Assembly: GCF_001514285.1 (NCBI RefSeq)
Contig: NZ_KQ949033.1
Coordinates: 62,001 to 126,000, forward strand
Direction of reading: 5' to 3'
Length of the DNA: 64,000 bases
Source of the DNA: Streptomyces sp. DSM 15324
GTDB lineage: Bacteria > Actinomycetota > Actinomycetes > Streptomycetales > Streptomycetaceae
The position numbers were made by a program, and so were the translations under genes. The first letter of the stretch is position 1, and every line of letters begins with the position of its first letter. Positions 25,091 to 32,790 of the stretch are shown here, in pieces. Under the pieces are notes generated by a model, which worked only from the letters and a program-made list of their open reading frames with translations, did not search any database and was not told the origin of the DNA.

Positions 25091-26656
25091 ATGTCCGGGG
25101 ACCAGTACGGCAGATACGACCAGGGATTCGCCATGCCGCCGGTGCCGCCGATGCCGGTGGCACCGCCGCCCGCGCCGGCGGACGGGGTGCGGGCCGTGGC
25201 CGTGGCGGTGCTCAACCTCAGCGGCCTCGGCCTCGGTTACGCGCTGGTGCGCCGCTGGGTGCCGATGCTGGCGTGTCTGGCCGCGACCGCCGTCCTGCTG
25301 TTCGTGGCGCTGCCGGCCGACCCGGACGGGGTGCCGGTCCTCGCGCTGGTGCTGTACGTCCTGTTCCTCGTCGCGGCGGCGGCGCACGGTGCCGTCGTGG
25401 GCCTGCGGACCCGGCTCGCCTGGCCGCCGTCCGCGCCGCTGGCGCTCGCCCTCGGACTGGTGCTGCTGGTCGCGCCGGCCGGCGGTGTCGTGGCGTACGA
25501 CGGGGCGCGGGACGAGGCGACGCAGCAGATGCTCCTCGACCGGCTGGACCGGGCCGACCGGCAGGTGGAGGCGGCCGGCGAGCGGCCGTTCTCCTCGGCG
25601 CAGTCCGACTACCGCGAGGCGCTGGAGGTCTACGAGAACCTGAGCGCCGACCACCCGCACTCGCGGGCGGCCGCGAAGGTGCCGGCCCGGATGAAGACGT
25701 ACTACGCGACCGTCGGAGCCGTCTACGAGAAGGGCGACTACTGCGAGGCGATCGCCCCGCTCGACTATCTGCGGTCGGTTCCGAAGAAGATGCCCGAGAC
25801 CGACCTGAGCGACCTCAAGACCTGGCCCGACGACCGGCTGGCGACCTCGCTCTACGAGTGCGCCTCGGCCGGCCTCACCAGCGGGCAGGCCACCTGGGCC
25901 TCGCAGTTCGGCGAGCTGCTCACCACGTTCCCCGACTCGGCGCAGGCCGCCAAGGCCGAGCCTGCCGTGGGCTCGGCGGTCTCGGCGAAGGTCAAGGGGC
26001 TGAGCGGCAGCGACCCGTGCACGGCGGTCGAGCAGCTCAAGACCCTCAGCGACCAGATCCAGACCATCTCGGCCGAGGACGGCGCCGTCACCGGCGCGCT
26101 GGCCAAGGACGCCGACCGGGCTTCCAGCAGCGCCGACACCGGCGCGTACAACTGCGGCGTCGACCAGTACCGGGACGGGGACTTCGACAAGGCGCAGACG
26201 ACCATGGAGGAGTACGCCTCCAGCCACAAGAGCGCCAAGAACGCGGCGCTGGCGAAGAAGATCGCCATCGCCGCCGAGGTCGCCCAGACCGTGCCGGCGG
26301 CCGGCAAGAAGCTGCCCACGACCCGTTCCGGCGGCAGCATCTCGGTGACCGTCCAGAACGACAGCCCCGACGACATCACGGTCATGTACACGGGGCCGGT
26401 GACCGGCAGCTTCAAGCTCAAGGGCTGCGGCAGCTGCCGGGCGTACACCTTCGCCGACACGCTCTCGATCGGCTTCAAGCCCTGCAACGCGAACAAGAAC
26501 TACCCCGAGCACACGATCAGCCTGCCGGCCGGCACCACGTACTTCGTGCACAAGCCGAACGGCGACAGCCTCGCCTCACCGGCCTCGGACACGGCCAAGC
26601 TGGAGCCCGGGTACATCTACACGGAGTGCGCCTACACCACCACCCGCCTGTCGTAG
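25091..26656 (+). CDS. Membrane protein with extracytoplasmic repeat region, function unknown
   Basis: 521 residues. A Pro-rich cytoplasmic start (MPPVPPMPVAPPPAPAD) is followed by about four hydrophobic helices (AVAVLNLSGLGLGYALV, LACLAATAVLLFVAL, LVLYVLFLVAAAAHGAV, LALALGLVLLVAPAG) up to residue 135. The rest is hydrophilic and outside: helical, with TPR-like units repeating a C-E/D-A pattern (YEKGDYCEAIAPLDYLRS, SDPCTAVEQLKTLSD, YRDGDFDKAQTTMEEY), then a C-terminal beta domain with paired Cys (KGCGSCRAY, FKPCNANKNYP, YTECAYTT). GGGGAGG precedes the ATG. I do not recognise the family. Confidence 0.7.
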   Translation: MSGDQYGRYDQGFAMPPVPPMPVAPPPAPADGVRAVAVAVLNLSGLGLGYALVRRWVPMLACLAATAVLLFVALPADPDGVPVLALVLYVLFLVAAAAHGAVVGLRTRLAWPPSAPLALALGLVLLVAPAGGVVAYDGARDEATQQMLLDRLDRADRQVEAAGERPFSSAQSDYREALEVYENLSADHPHSRAAAKVPARMKTYYATVGAVYEKGDYCEAIAPLDYLRSVPKKMPETDLSDLKTWPDDRLATSLYECASAGLTSGQATWASQFGELLTTFPDSAQAAKAEPAVGSAVSAKVKGLSGSDPCTAVEQLKTLSDQIQTISAEDGAVTGALAKDADRASSSADTGAYNCGVDQYRDGDFDKAQTTMEEYASSHKSAKNAALAKKIAIAAEVAQTVPAAGKKLPTTRSGGSISVTVQNDSPDDITVMYTGPVTGSFKLKGCGSCRAYTFADTLSIGFKPCNANKNYPEHTISLPAGTTYFVHKPNGDSLASPASDTAKLEPGYIYTECAYTTTRLS

Positions 26657-26776
26657 CGCGGAGAGTCGTGGCACGGAAAGCGGAATCTCCCCACTTCCGG
26701 GTCAAGCGCGTGCAACCATCGGGCCAACCTGGCTGTCTCCCCTGATACCAGACACTCACACCCCTGGGGGAACAAG

Positions 26777-27352
26777 ATGGTACGAAGCAAGACCGTCTGG
26801 GCGACCGCGCTCCTGCTGACCGCGACACTGGGCGCGGCCGCGGTTCCGGCCGTGGCCGCCCCGGCCGCCGCTCCCCTGGCGGCGGCCGCCTGCCCGACCG
26901 GCTGGAGCAGCCTCGGCAAGACGAGGTCGGGCAGCACCTCGGGCGAATACATCACCAACGTCAGGACCGGCCGCCACGCCTGCTACGACCGGTTCGTCGT
27001 CGATGTCCCGGACGCCACGGCCGCCCAGCTCGGGTACTCCGTGCGCTACGTCAACCGGCTCATCGGAGACCCGTCGGGCGAGGTCATCCCGGTGCGCGGC
27101 GGCGCCATCCTGGAGATCGTCGTGCGGGCGCCCGCCTACGACCCGGACACCGGTGCGGCCACCTACTCCGGCCGGACCGGGCGGCGCCTGCCGGGTGTGA
27201 ACCTCACCGGCTACCGCACCTTCCGCGACACCCGCTTCGGCGGCAGCTTCGAGGGGCAGACCCAGTTCGGCCTCGGCGTGCGGGCCCGGCTGCCCTTCCG
27301 GGTGCTCCAGCGCGACGGCCATCTCGTGGTGGACGTCGCGCACACCTGGTAG
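26777..27352 (+). CDS. Secreted AMIN-like domain protein
   Basis: 191 residues. Signal peptide (VRSKTVWATALLLTATLG, Ala-rich cleavage region near residue 35) and one compact beta domain starting CPTGWSSLGK, with NVRTGRHACYDRFVVDVP, LEIVVRAPAYD and a final HLVVDVAHTW. The pattern of a strand carrying YDRFVVDV and a closing VVDVAH matches the AMIN-like domain found in secreted actinobacterial proteins, related to peptidoglycan-binding AMIN domains. GGGGGAA precedes the ATG. Two Cys could form a disulfide. It ends just before the operator region of the LacI fusion gene. Confidence 0.72.
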   Translation: MVRSKTVWATALLLTATLGAAAVPAVAAPAAAPLAAAACPTGWSSLGKTRSGSTSGEYITNVRTGRHACYDRFVVDVPDATAAQLGYSVRYVNRLIGDPSGEVIPVRGGAILEIVVRAPAYDPDTGAATYSGRTGRRLPGVNLTGYRTFRDTRFGGSFEGQTQFGLGVRARLPFRVLQRDGHLVVDVAHTW

Positions 27353-27369
27353 CCAGGGCCCGGGCGCTC

Positions 27370-27398
27370 TTGACGGCCCCGATGTGACCGGTAACAAT
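27370..27398 (+). promoter_or_regulatory. Promoter of the LacI-glycosidase fusion gene
   Basis: TTGACG at 27370-27375 and AACAAT at 27393-27398 (or TAACAA one base earlier) are 17 bp apart. Transcription would begin around 27405, exactly at the ATG chosen for the gene, so the mRNA is probably leaderless. The upstream LacI operator overlaps the spacer and the -10 box. Confidence 0.65.
27383..27396. promoter_or_regulatory. LacI-family operator O1
   Basis: TGTGACCGGTAACA fits the LacI/GalR-type consensus TGNNANCGNTNNCA at every fixed position. It covers the promoter between -35 and -10, the expected place for repression. Confidence 0.75.
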
Positions 27399-27404
27399 CC
27401 GCTC

Positions 27405-30400
27405 ATGCATGTGACCGGTCACACCGGGCGGCCCGCCAGCATCCGGGATGTCGCCACCGCCGCCGGAGTCTCGTACCAGACGGTCTCCCGGGTGATCAAC
27501 GATCATCCACGGGTGAGCCCGGACACCCGTGAGCGGGTGCTCGCCGCCGTCGAGACGCTGGGCTTCCGGCGCAACCCCACCGCGTTCGCCCTGGCCAGCG
27601 GGCGGCGCAGAGCGGTCACCGTGCTGGCCTCGAACACCACCCACTACGGGTACGCCTCCGTGCTGCGCGGCGTCGAGGAGGCCGCCCGCGCCGCCTCCTA
27701 CTCCGTCGGGATCGCGGTCCTGGAGTCCGCGGAGGAGGCCGCCGTGGCCGCCGAGGTGCGGCGGGCGGCGGACAACGGCGGCGGGCTGATCGTGATCGCC
27801 TACGACCCCGCCGGGGTGCGGGCGCTGGACTGCCTCCCACCCGGAGTGCCGTTCGTCGCGGTGGTCGAGACGCCCGCGCGTCCGCCCCGCGACGGCCGGC
27901 CCTGGGTGTGGACCGACGACCGCCGCGCGGCCTACGACGCGACCCGGCACCTGCTCTCCCTCGGCCATGAGACCGTCCACTACGTCGCGCTCCCCTCCGG
28001 CGCCCACCGCACCGGTCCGCGCACCAGCGGCTGGCGGCAGGCGCTCCGGGACGCGGGGGCACCGCGGCCCCGTCCGCTGGACGTGGGGTGGGGGCCGGAG
28101 GCCGGGCATGCGGCGGGCCTCCGGCTGGCCCGGGACCCGGCCGTCACGGCGGTCCTGTGCGGCAACGACGACCTGGCGCTGGGGGTGCTGCGCGCCCTGC
28201 ACGAGAGCGGCCGGGCGGTGCCCGGCGAGGTCAGCGTGGCCGGGTTCGACGACGCCCCGCACGCCGCCTTCCTGACGCCGCAACTGACCACCGTTCGGCT
28301 GGACTTCGCCGGTCTGGGGCGGGCGGCGTTCGCCCGGCTGCACGCGGCGCTGGAGGAGACGGCGCCCGAGGAGCCGGTGCCGCCGCACCCGTACCCCGTC
28401 CACGAGCCGCGGCTCGTGGTCCGGGAGAGCTCGGGGCCCCCGCCCGGACTGGCCGCCGTCCGGCGCCGTCTGAGCGTCGACCTGGCCGCGTCGGAGGGCC
28501 CGGTGCTGCACGGGGCGAACGGCGCACTGTACGGGCTGAGCGACGACGGGGTCCCCGCCGACGCCGTGCTCGCCCCCCTCGGGATCACCGGCATCTCGCA
28601 GAAACCGGAGGGCGGCGCCCAGCACCCCAACGGCGACGCGCTCACCGTCGCGGAGTCCTTCTTCCGCAACGGCGGCGGCGAGATCCAGGTGCTGCTCCAG
28701 GACGACTACGCGCAGTGGCCGTACGAGGACCTGGGCATCGACGACCACCTGGCCCGGGTGGAGAAGATCGTCCGGGAGATCGCGGGCCGCCCGGACCGGG
28801 ACCGGTTCGTCTACGTCCCGTTCAACGAACCCGACCAGATCTGGTACGGCCTCGACGCCGCCGATCCGGCGGAGTACGCGGCGGGCCGGGACCGGTTCCT
28901 GCGGGACTGGCGGACCGTGTACCGGCGCATCCGGGAGCTCCACCCGGGGGCGCGGATCGCCGGGCCCAACGAAGCCGCGTACCACGCTCGTCTGCTGACC
29001 GACTTCCTCGCCTTCGCGCGGCGCGAGGACGTGCTGCCGCAGGTGGTGACCTGGCACGAGCTGGACCCCTCCTCGCTGCGGGACTTCCAGGAGCATTACG
29101 ACGGATACCGGGCGATCGAGCGGGAGTCGGGCGTCCCGCCGCTGCCCGTCACCATCGACGAGTACGGCAACCGGCGCGACCTGTCGGTGCCGGGACAGCT
29201 GGTGCAGTGGGTCGCCATGTTCGAGCGGAACAAGGTCTACGCCCAGCAGGCCTACTGGGACGCCGCAGGCAACCTCAGCGGCACCGTGGTGCGCATGAAC
29301 ATCCCGAACGGCGGCTGGTGGTTCTTCCGCTGGTACGCGGGACTGACCGGCGACACCGTGCGGGTGACCCCGCCCGAGCCGCACACCGTCGACACCCTCC
29401 AGGCTCTCGCCTCCCTGGACACCGGTCGCCGCCAGGCCCAGGTCCTGCTCGGCGGCTCGACGGGGGACGCCGAGGTCGTCGTACGGAACGTGCCGCGGGC
29501 GGTCTTCGGCCGTACGGTCGTCGCGACCGTGGCCGAGGCCTGCTGGTCCGGGTACGAGGGGCCGCACCCGGCGCCTCGGGTGCTCGCGCGGACCAGGGTG
29601 CGGGTGGCCGACGACGGCTCGGTGACCGTGCCGGTGCGCGGTCTGCGCCGGATGTCCGCCTACCGGATCGTCCTCACCCCGGCCGGCCGGGGCACCCCGG
29701 CCCCCGCCGACGTCCCCTGGTCGGCGTCGTACGAGGCCGAGGAGGCGGCCGTCACCGGCGGCCGGGTCCGCACCCACGGCACGGTGGACGACGCGGGCGG
29801 CTACGCGGCCTCCGGGAACCGCAACGTCGAGGGGCTGGTCTCCCCCGCCGGCCGGGTGGACTTCACGGTGACGGTCCCCGCCGACGGCGGCTACGACCTG
29901 GCCGTCCTGTACGGCAACGGGTCCGGCGGCCCCGCCACCCAGTGGCTGTCGGTCGACGGCGGCGCGCCGGTCACGGTGACCTACCCGACCACGCAGAACG
30001 CGGCCCACGGCGGCCGCAAGGAACTCCGGGTGGAGCTGACGGCGGGGACCCACGTCCTCACGCTCGCCGCGGGCGAGGGCGAGGTGACCCTCGACCGCCT
30101 GGACCTGACCGCACGCACGGGTCCGCCGTGCACCGCGTACGAGGCGACGCTGGCGGAGACCGCCGGTGCGCCGTCGTACGACTACTCCTCGTCGGCCGGG
30201 ACCGGCACCGGCGCGCTCGTGCTCGGCGCGGGCGACGCGGCGGTCTTCGACGTGTACGCCCCGCGCGACGGCTACTTCACGCTCGTCACCCGCGCCTCGG
30301 CCCAGGTGGAGCTCACCCTGCACGGCACGACGGTGACGGCTACGCCCGGGCAGCCGCTGCGGCTGTACCTCGCGGCCGGCAACAACCGCGTCACCGCCAC

Positions 30401-30881
30401 GGCGGGGCGGGCCGCCCTGCGTGCCCTGGAGGTCTCCGGCGACGGCTCCGCGGACGGTGTCCTGGTCCTCGGTGCCGGCACCGCCGTCCTCGCGGACGGG
30501 GCCCGGGTCGTCGGCTGCGCCCACGCGCCGGGCGGTCTGCGTCTCACCGGGCTGGGCGGCGACCCTGGCGGGACGGCCCGGTTCCCGGTGGAGGTGTCCC
30601 GGCCGGGCCGTCATCTGCTGGTCGTGCACTACGCCCACGACGACCGGCGCGACAACGGCCACTCCTACAACACGGACATCGTCTCGCGGACGGCGCACCT
30701 CTCGGTCGGCGACGGCGCCCCGCTGCGGGCGGCCTTCAAGAACACCTGGAGCGGGGACGACTTCTGGACGCTGGCCGTCCCCGTCGACCTGGCGGCGGGC
30801 GCGAACACGGTGACGATCACGGGCGCGGCCGGGCCGGCCCCGGACATCGCCCGGATCGACGTGGCCCGGGTCGTGGGCTGA
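27405..30881 (+). CDS. LacI-family regulator fused to a clan GH-A-like glycoside hydrolase and carbohydrate-binding modules
   Basis: 1158 residues, one uninterrupted frame. Residues about 9-62 are a LacI HTH (SIRDVATAAGVSYQTVSRVI) and about 65-343 a LacI periplasmic-binding-like sensor (CGNDDLALGVLRALHESG, VAGFDDAPHA). Residues about 358-658 resemble a (beta/alpha)8 hydrolase with the clan GH-A NEP motif (E475 in PFNEPDQ) and a second candidate Glu, E586 in TIDEYGNR, 111 residues on, as in GH39-type enzymes. Residues about 775-905 look like a CBM6/35 module (SYEAEEAAVTGG, GGYDLAVLYGNG), followed by further beta-rich sequence. No signal peptide or membrane segment occurs anywhere, so the enzyme part is predicted to be cytosolic. 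The start at 27405 is set by the leaderless promoter; the GTG at 27384 lies inside operator O1. Likely autoregulated. Confidence 0.85.
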   Translation: MHVTGHTGRPASIRDVATAAGVSYQTVSRVINDHPRVSPDTRERVLAAVETLGFRRNPTAFALASGRRRAVTVLASNTTHYGYASVLRGVEEAARAASYSVGIAVLESAEEAAVAAEVRRAADNGGGLIVIAYDPAGVRALDCLPPGVPFVAVVETPARPPRDGRPWVWTDDRRAAYDATRHLLSLGHETVHYVALPSGAHRTGPRTSGWRQALRDAGAPRPRPLDVGWGPEAGHAAGLRLARDPAVTAVLCGNDDLALGVLRALHESGRAVPGEVSVAGFDDAPHAAFLTPQLTTVRLDFAGLGRAAFARLHAALEETAPEEPVPPHPYPVHEPRLVVRESSGPPPGLAAVRRRLSVDLAASEGPVLHGANGALYGLSDDGVPADAVLAPLGITGISQKPEGGAQHPNGDALTVAESFFRNGGGEIQVLLQDDYAQWPYEDLGIDDHLARVEKIVREIAGRPDRDRFVYVPFNEPDQIWYGLDAADPAEYAAGRDRFLRDWRTVYRRIRELHPGARIAGPNEAAYHARLLTDFLAFARREDVLPQVVTWHELDPSSLRDFQEHYDGYRAIERESGVPPLPVTIDEYGNRRDLSVPGQLVQWVAMFERNKVYAQQAYWDAAGNLSGTVVRMNIPNGGWWFFRWYAGLTGDTVRVTPPEPHTVDTLQALASLDTGRRQAQVLLGGSTGDAEVVVRNVPRAVFGRTVVATVAEACWSGYEGPHPAPRVLARTRVRVADDGSVTVPVRGLRRMSAYRIVLTPAGRGTPAPADVPWSASYEAEEAAVTGGRVRTHGTVDDAGGYAASGNRNVEGLVSPAGRVDFTVTVPADGGYDLAVLYGNGSGGPATQWLSVDGGAPVTVTYPTTQNAAHGGRKELRVELTAGTHVLTLAAGEGEVTLDRLDLTARTGPPCTAYEATLAETAGAPSYDYSSSAGTGTGALVLGAGDAAVFDVYAPRDGYFTLVTRASAQVELTLHGTTVTATPGQPLRLYLAAGNNRVTATAGRAALRALEVSGDGSADGVLVLGAGTAVLADGARVVGCAHAPGGLRLTGLGGDPGGTARFPVEVSRPGRHLLVVHYAHDDRRDNGHSYNTDIVSRTAHLSVGDGAPLRAAFKNTWSGDDFWTLAVPVDLAAGANTVTITGAAGPAPDIARIDVARVVG
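27410..27423. promoter_or_regulatory. LacI-family operator O2 inside codons 2-7 of the fusion gene
   Basis: TGTGACCGGTCACA is a perfect 14-bp palindrome fitting TGNNANCGNTNNCA. Its centre is 27 bp from that of O1. It lies within the first codons, immediately after the start. Confidence 0.75.
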
Positions 30882-30887
30882 GGCCGG

Positions 30888-31931
30888 TCAGCCCGCGTAC
30901 CGGCGGACCGCCTCCAGCAGGCCGTCCACGTCCGCCTCCGTCGTCGCGAAGGACGTGACGAAGCGGGCCACCCCCGGCTCCCAGCGGTCGTGGTAGAAGA
31001 CGTACCCCTCGCCGAGGAGCCCCTCGGTGATCCGCGCGGACAGCCGGCAGAAGACGATGTTGGCGTCCGCGACGCCGAGCAGGCCCACCTCGGGCAGTGC
31101 CTTCAGCCCGTCCTGGAGGCGGGCCGCCATGGCGTTGGCGCGGGCCGCGTTGCGCAGCCACAGGCCGTCGGCGAGATAGGCGTCCAACTGGGCCGCCTGA
31201 AAACGCATCTTGGCAGCCAGCTGGCCGGCGCGCTTGGCGCGGAAGGAGAGTTCGGGGGTGAGGGAGCGGTCGAAGACGACGATGGCGTCGGCGGTCATCG
31301 TGCCGTTCTTCGTCGCGCCGAACGACAGCAGGTCCACGCCCGCCCGCCAGGTCAGCTCGGCGGGGGTGCGGCCGAGCGCGGCGACCGCCCCGGCGAACCG
31401 GGCCCCGTCCAGGTGCAGCCGCAGCCCGGCCTCCCGGGCGAGCGAGCCCAGGGCCCCGATCTCGTCGGGTGTGTAGACGGCGCCGGTCTCGGTGGCCTGG
31501 GTCAGGCTCACCACCGAGGGCTCCACGCTGTGCACGTCTCCCGCCTTGTGCCGGACGGCCGCCCGCAGTTCCGCGGGGTCGATCTTGGCGTCCTCGCCGC
31601 CGAGCGGGACCAGCTTCGCGCCCGCGGTGTAGAACTCGGGCGCCCCGCACTCGTCGTTGTTGACGTGGCTGTCGCGGTGGCAGAGCACGCTGCCCCAGGG
31701 CGGGGTGAGCGCGGCGAGGGAAAGGGCGTTGGCGGCGGTACCGGAGGAGACGAGCAGCAGGTCGACCTCGCGCTCGAATATCTCCCCCAGCCGGCGCCGG
31801 ACCCCGGCGGTGAGGTCGTCCGCGCCGTAGGGCCGGGCCTGGCCGGCGGCGGCCCGGGTCACCGCCTCGACGATCTCCGGGGAGGCGCCGGCGGTGTTGT
31901 CGCTGCTGAAGATGCGTGCGGGAGTGGTCAT
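30888..31931 (-). CDS. Low-specificity threonine aldolase-like PLP enzyme
   Basis: 347 residues, fold-type I PLP enzyme of the beta-eliminating-lyase family. Visible: FSSDNTAG near the N terminus, cofactor-site HLDGARFA, and the Schiff-base Lys, K208 in SFGATKNG. It would cleave L-threonine or allo-threonine to glycine and acetaldehyde, or a related beta-hydroxy amino acid. ATG at 31931 with GAGGACC upstream. The TetR-family gene ends 8 bp before it on the same strand, so the two form an operon. It converges on the LacI fusion gene with a 6-bp gap. Confidence 0.88.
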   Translation of the reverse strand: MTTPARIFSSDNTAGASPEIVEAVTRAAAGQARPYGADDLTAGVRRRLGEIFEREVDLLLVSSGTAANALSLAALTPPWGSVLCHRDSHVNNDECGAPEFYTAGAKLVPLGGEDAKIDPAELRAAVRHKAGDVHSVEPSVVSLTQATETGAVYTPDEIGALGSLAREAGLRLHLDGARFAGAVAALGRTPAELTWRAGVDLLSFGATKNGTMTADAIVVFDRSLTPELSFRAKRAGQLAAKMRFQAAQLDAYLADGLWLRNAARANAMAARLQDGLKALPEVGLLGVADANIVFCRLSARITEGLLGEGYVFYHDRWEPGVARFVTSFATTEADVDGLLEAVRRYAG

Positions 31932-31939
31932 GGAGGTCC

Positions 31940-32599
31940 TCAAGGGGTGTCGTTGGCGGCCTGGGCCGGGTCGGCGGCCCTGATCAGCCGGCGCAGTGCG
32001 CCGTAGTAGACGTCGTGTCCGGTCACCGCGCGCACGGTCTCGGCCAGATGACCCGTCAGCGCCGGGAACGCCTCGGGGTCGAGGGCGGCGAGCGCGCCGC
32101 GGGTGAGGGCGCGGGCGGAGCGGGGGTCCCGGTGGTCGACGAAGCTCGCGCTGCCGAGGGTCAGCAGGTACATCCCGCGGTAGGCGGTGATCGCCTCCTC
32201 GGCGGTCATTCCGGCGGCGAGGCTGTCGGCGAGCTGCGGCTCGACCAGCCGGGCCAGCAGGTTCGCACCGAGCCAGGGGCGGGAGCCGCGCAGGACGAGC
32301 AGCCCGGGGTGGGCCACCAGCAGCCGGTACAGGGCGGTGAACCGGGCCTCGGTGGCCCGCGCCCAGTCCCCGCCGGGCGCGGGCTCGGGCAGGCGGGCGG
32401 CGAGGTGGTCCAGGCAGAGGTCGAGCAGCCCGGACAGATCGGTGCAGCGGCGCTGGAGGGAGGCCAGCGAGATGTCGAGCCGCGCGGCGAGGGCGCGGAA
32501 CGTGAGTGCCTCGGGGCCGTCCTCGTCCATCAGGAGGAGGGCGGTCTCGGCGATCCGGTCCGGTGTCGCCCGGTCCAGGGCGGGGGTGCGGCGAGGCAT
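31940..32599 (-). CDS. TetR-family regulator upstream of the aldolase gene
   Basis: 219 residues. N-terminal HTH: RIAETALLLMDEDG, FRALAARLDISLASLQRR. The ligand domain has the GTRY...-type helical pattern with YRGMYLLTLGSASF. ATG at 32599; longer starts upstream would run through the palindrome at 32608-32620 and are unlikely. It precedes the aldolase gene and probably controls both genes from that palindrome. Confidence 0.87.
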   Translation of the reverse strand: MPRRTPALDRATPDRIAETALLLMDEDGPEALTFRALAARLDISLASLQRRCTDLSGLLDLCLDHLAARLPEPAPGGDWARATEARFTALYRLLVAHPGLLVLRGSRPWLGANLLARLVEPQLADSLAAGMTAEEAITAYRGMYLLTLGSASFVDHRDPRSARALTRGALAALDPEAFPALTGHLAETVRAVTGHDVYYGALRRLIRAADPAQAANDTP

Positions 32600-32607
32600 G
32601 CGGGTCA

Positions 32608-32620
32608 CTGTACGGTACAG
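32608..32620. promoter_or_regulatory. 13-bp palindrome, candidate TetR autoregulatory operator
   Basis: CTGTACGGTACAG (CTGTAC and GTACAG around a central G) starts 9 bp upstream of the TetR start codon. Its form and location fit autorepression by the adjacent regulator. Confidence 0.6.
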
Positions 32621-32790
32621 CGTATCGAAAGGCGAGGGCGCCGCACCGGCCCGCGGGCGACTGTGCACCGGCGCACGGGCGGACACACCCGGCGGCAGAC
32701 CCGCGTCTGCCACCCGAACGGACGATCAATTCGGGTAGTGTGCGCCGGAGTTCGCTGCACAGGGCCCCCACAAGAAAGACCTGCACCTGC

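Noticed and set aside
27384..27404. GTG at 27384 as the start of the LacI fusion gene
   Set aside because: It lies inside operator O1 and upstream of the expected transcription start, with no ribosome-binding site.
27204..30698. A 1164-codon open frame on the minus strand opposite the LacI fusion gene
   Set aside because: Low-complexity Arg/Gly/Val composition with no motifs; an antisense effect of GC-rich third positions.
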